From Synergistaceae bacterium (GTDB taxonomy: Bacteria; Synergistota; Synergistia; Synergistales; Aminobacteriaceae), in assembly GCA_018436595.1 (NCBI GenBank), contig JAHDLC010000016.1, forward strand, positions 1 to 64,000: a stretch of 64,000 bases of DNA, given 5' to 3'. Of the stretch, positions 61,649-64,000 are shown in pieces (the first letter of the stretch is position 1; every line of letters begins with the position of its first letter). Made by a program: the position numbers and the translations under genes. The notes beneath the pieces are model-generated. The model was given only the letters and a program-made list of their open reading frames with translations. It was not told where the DNA came from and made no database searches.

Positions 61649-63147
61649 GTCAAGCCTCTCTCCTGAACCCAGTCAAGGACAGTCTCTCTGTCTGAATAGG
61701 GTATGGTCTGATTTCCGATGATGAGATATTTTTCCGGCCCTTTCCCGGTGACGGCAACCACATCTCCGGCCCGTGCTTCATCAAGGGCTCTTCTGATTGC
61801 CGCTTTTCTGTCGAGGATAATTTCCGTTTCAGGTTCCCTTTCTGAAGAACGGATGCCTTCGCAAATCTGATCCGCAATATCGCCGGGATCTTCGCTCCTC
61901 GGGTTGTCCATGGTGACGATGATCCTGTCGCAGAGCCGGGCGGCGGTCATGCCGAGAGAATGGCGGTTCGGCTGGAATCGCTCCCCTCCGTGGCCGAAAA
62001 CGGCGAAAAGTCTGCAGGCGCACATGTTCCGGAGTTCGGACAGTACATTTCCCAAGGCCGCAGGGGTATGGGCGAAATCAATTATCACGCAGACTCCGCT
62101 GGAAAGATAATACCGCTCCAGTCTTCCCGGAACCTGGGGCATGGTTCTGAGCGCGGCGGCTGTCCTTTCGGGATTCTCCACAAACGGCTGAAGAATAGCG
62201 ATCGAGCCCAGTGCATTATACACATTGAACCGCCCCGGAAGAGGAAGAAAAACCTTCAGATCTTTCTGCCTGCCGGGCAGGCGGACAGAAAATTCATTTC
62301 CTGAGGGTGTTGCGGAAAGAATACTTCCCCTGACGCCTTCGGCGCTGTTCTCTCCAAGGCCGAAAGGGATGAGTTTTCCCGGAAAGGCGGAGAGCAGCAT
62401 CCTTCCATGAAGGTCATCCATATTGGAAGCTCCGTGCCAGCCGTCCTTCATATACTGTGAAAAAAGACGGCTTTTCGCCTGAAAATAATCCTCAATGGTC
62501 TTGTGATAATCCAGGTGCTCTTCGCTGAGATTCGTGAAGACGGCACCGTCGAAGGAGCAGCCTTCGAGTCTTCCGAGAGACAGTCCGTGGGATGACGCTT
62601 CCATGACGCAGGCCCCGCATCCGTTTTTCACCATGGATGCAAGGGAACGCTGGATTTCATAGCTTTCCGGGGTTGTTCTTCCGGCATCTTTCTCAACGGC
62701 GCCGTCGTTGTATACAATGGTTCCGAAAAGGCCGGTCCTGATTCCCAGGGATTGAAGGATATGCCGTATCATCCACGTCGTGGTGCTTTTTCCGTTGGTT
62801 CCGGTAACGGCGAACATTTTCATACTTGAGGAAGGATATCCGTACACGATCGAAGCGAGGCGGCCCATGTCCCTTCGGACATCGGAGGTCAGCAGCTGGG
62901 GGACAGGGAAGGGAATCTCCCTGTCGGTCAGGATGGCGCATGCCCCCTTTTCTACCGCTGCAGCCGCAAAATCAAGCCCGTCTCTCTTTTCTCCCCTGAC
63001 ACAGCAAAAAACGGAACCTGGAACGACTTCCCTGCTGTCTCCCGTGACCTGCTCCAGTAATGGCGGGTTCACCGGAAAATTCCGGACGGCCGGCGATGAA
63101 CCGTATTTTTTTCCGAATTGATCCAGAACCGAGTTCAAGAACGGCAT
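61639..63147 (-). CDS. murE: UDP-MurNAc-tripeptide synthetase (meso-diaminopimelate type)
   Basis: MurE adds the third residue of the stem peptide. TGTNGKSTTTWMI, EASSHGLSLGRLEG, NLSEEHLDYHKTIEDYF and the substrate-selecting DNPRSEDP are present; DNPR is the diaminopimelate signature, so the wall should be of the mDAP type. The ATG at 63147 has GGGGAGG eight bases upstream; an earlier in-frame ATG overlaps the penicillin-binding protein gene. Confidence 0.96.
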   Translation of the reverse strand: MPFLNSVLDQFGKKYGSSPAVRNFPVNPPLLEQVTGDSREVVPGSVFCCVRGEKRDGLDFAAAAVEKGACAILTDREIPFPVPQLLTSDVRRDMGRLASIVYGYPSSSMKMFAVTGTNGKSTTTWMIRHILQSLGIRTGLFGTIVYNDGAVEKDAGRTTPESYEIQRSLASMVKNGCGACVMEASSHGLSLGRLEGCSFDGAVFTNLSEEHLDYHKTIEDYFQAKSRLFSQYMKDGWHGASNMDDLHGRMLLSAFPGKLIPFGLGENSAEGVRGSILSATPSGNEFSVRLPGRQKDLKVFLPLPGRFNVYNALGSIAILQPFVENPERTAAALRTMPQVPGRLERYYLSSGVCVIIDFAHTPAALGNVLSELRNMCACRLFAVFGHGGERFQPNRHSLGMTAARLCDRIIVTMDNPRSEDPGDIADQICEGIRSSEREPETEIILDRKAAIRRALDEARAGDVVAVTGKGPEKYLIIGNQTIPYSDRETVLDWVQERGLTWE

Positions 63148-63151
63148 ATGG

Positions 63152-64000
63152 CTATCCTCCCCAACCGATGCATGCAAAAAGACCGGTCTGGAACATATCT
63201 TCCACTATCCGGCGGAAAACAGGGGCGGCAACATCGCCGCCGTAATATTTCCCCTTTGAGGGTTCTCCTATGACCACAAGCATGACATAGTCCGGGTTTT
63301 CCTCAGGCCAAAAGCCGGCAAAAGACGAAACCCACTTTCCCTTTTTGTATTCTCCCTTTTCCGCCACCTGGGCCGTCCCTGTTTTTCCGGCGATGGAAAC
63401 ATAGGGAAGCCTTGCCATCTTGCCTGTACCGCTTTTTACCGATTCCTTCATAATCGATGAGAGCCAGGAGGCGGTTTTCGGAGAGAGGACTTCGCGAACG
63501 AGTTTACGTTCACCCTTGTAGATAATCCGGCCTGTCGAATCCTTGACTTCGGATACAATAAAGGGCCTGAGGAGAAAACCTCCGTTGGCTATAGCCGCCA
63601 TGGCGTTGGCCAGGTGGAGAGGCGTGACCGCAAGTCCCTGGCCTATTGAAATATTCGAAGGAACAACCCCTCTCCATTGTTCCGGTGTGGCGAGAAGGCC
63701 GTCTTCCACTCCGTTGAGCTCCACTTCAAGTGGTTTGCTGAAGCCCCATTCCCGTACTCCATGGTACATGTCGAAAGGCTTGACCCGCAGGCCGATCTGG
63801 GCCATGCCCGTATTCGAGGATTTGATGAGGATTTCGGAAACGGAGAGTCTTCCGTAACTTCTGTTGCTTGCTTCGGAAATATGACCATCAGCAACCTTGA
63901 TTCTGTAAGGACAGTTGAAACTTTCGGATCCTCTGACGGAACCTTTTTCTATGGCAATCCCCAGGACGATGGGTTTGAATGTGGACCCCGGCTCGTACGT
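63152..64000 (-). CDS. ftsI: Penicillin-binding protein, FtsI type (C-terminal part; cut by window edge)
   Basis: The frame is open to the right edge, so the N-terminal part is outside the window. The transpeptidase motifs are present: SxxK as STFKP four residues in, SSN in IKSSNTGMAQ, and KTG in AGKTGTAQ. Residue spacing fits class B PBPs of the FtsI/SpoVD kind, which make septal crosslinks with FtsW. It is placed directly before murE, as in a standard dcw cluster. No PASTA repeat follows before the stop. Confidence 0.93.
   Translation of the reverse strand, partial: TYEPGSTFKPIVLGIAIEKGSVRGSESFNCPYRIKVADGHISEASNRSYGRLSVSEILIKSSNTGMAQIGLRVKPFDMYHGVREWGFSKPLEVELNGVEDGLLATPEQWRGVVPSNISIGQGLAVTPLHLANAMAAIANGGFLLRPFIVSEVKDSTGRIIYKGERKLVREVLSPKTASWLSSIMKESVKSGTGKMARLPYVSIAGKTGTAQVAEKGEYKKGKWVSSFAGFWPEENPDYVMLVVIGEPSKGKYYGGDVAAPVFRRIVEDMFQTGLFACIGWGG

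Overview
This 64 kb window reads as a chromosomal segment of an anaerobic bacterium. My best guess is phylum Synergistota, from the combination of an Na+-pumping decarboxylase subunit, a WhiA/YvcK/RapZ set, a Prp-cleaved L27, the MEP isoprenoid route and a DNPR-type (diaminopimelate) MurE. No 16S gene is present, so this is inference. The sequence is GC-rich and densely coding, with many overlapping ATGA/GTGA junctions and many GTG and TTG starts. I see no insertion sequence, prophage, CRISPR array, tRNA or rRNA gene. It looks like core chromosome rather than an accessory island.

Layout. 1-141 is the tail of a decarboxylase beta subunit, closed by a terminator. 330-12398 (+) holds a fused ribose-5-phosphate isomerase B/uracil phosphoribosyltransferase, WecA- and WecB-like sugar enzymes, murA, a P-loop/Asp23-like protein, a family 4 uracil-DNA glycosylase, the uppS-cdsA-dxr-rseP-ispG block, argF and a zinc-ribbon protein. 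nikR (-) and a degenerate nitrilase-like gene (+) follow from a short divergent region. 13674-27554 (+) runs yebC-ruvC-ruvA-ruvB, a DUF2905-type protein, a SpoIID-like protein, queA, an AmmeMemoRadiSam pair, mltG, a DUF4911-like protein, tldD, ftsK and a thiamine pyrophosphokinase. It meets rpmB (-) tail to tail. 28125-34507 (+) is xseB-ispA-dxs-tlyA-nadK-recN. 34619-39408 (+) is rplU-prp-rpmA-obg-nadD-LCP-rsfS.

From the right edge to 39522 every gene is on the minus strand: the dcw cluster (ftsI, murE, murF, mraY, murD, ftsW, murG, murC, ftsQ, ftsA, ftsZ), a SPOR-domain protein, a five-gene molybdenum cofactor operon (two moeA, one fused to a binding-protein domain; moaA, moaC, and a mogA with an unknown N-terminal domain), rapZ-yvcK-whiA, and pgk-tpiA.

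Most genes serve envelope growth and division. WecA/WecB, UppS, MurA, MurC-G, MraY, FtsW, FtsI, MltG and the LCP protein cover precursor synthesis, lipid carrier supply, polymerisation and trimming; Dxs, Dxr, IspG and IspA feed the carrier. No murB lies beside murC. The most interesting items are the RpiB-UPRT fusion, the rplU leader with a chain of mutually exclusive hairpins behind a consensus promoter, a terminator hairpin holding both stop codons of a convergent gene pair, the uncharacterised P-loop/Asp23-like protein, the catalytically empty nitrilase-like protein and the two unusual Moco fusions. I did not find a clear multi-gene system that I could call entirely new.
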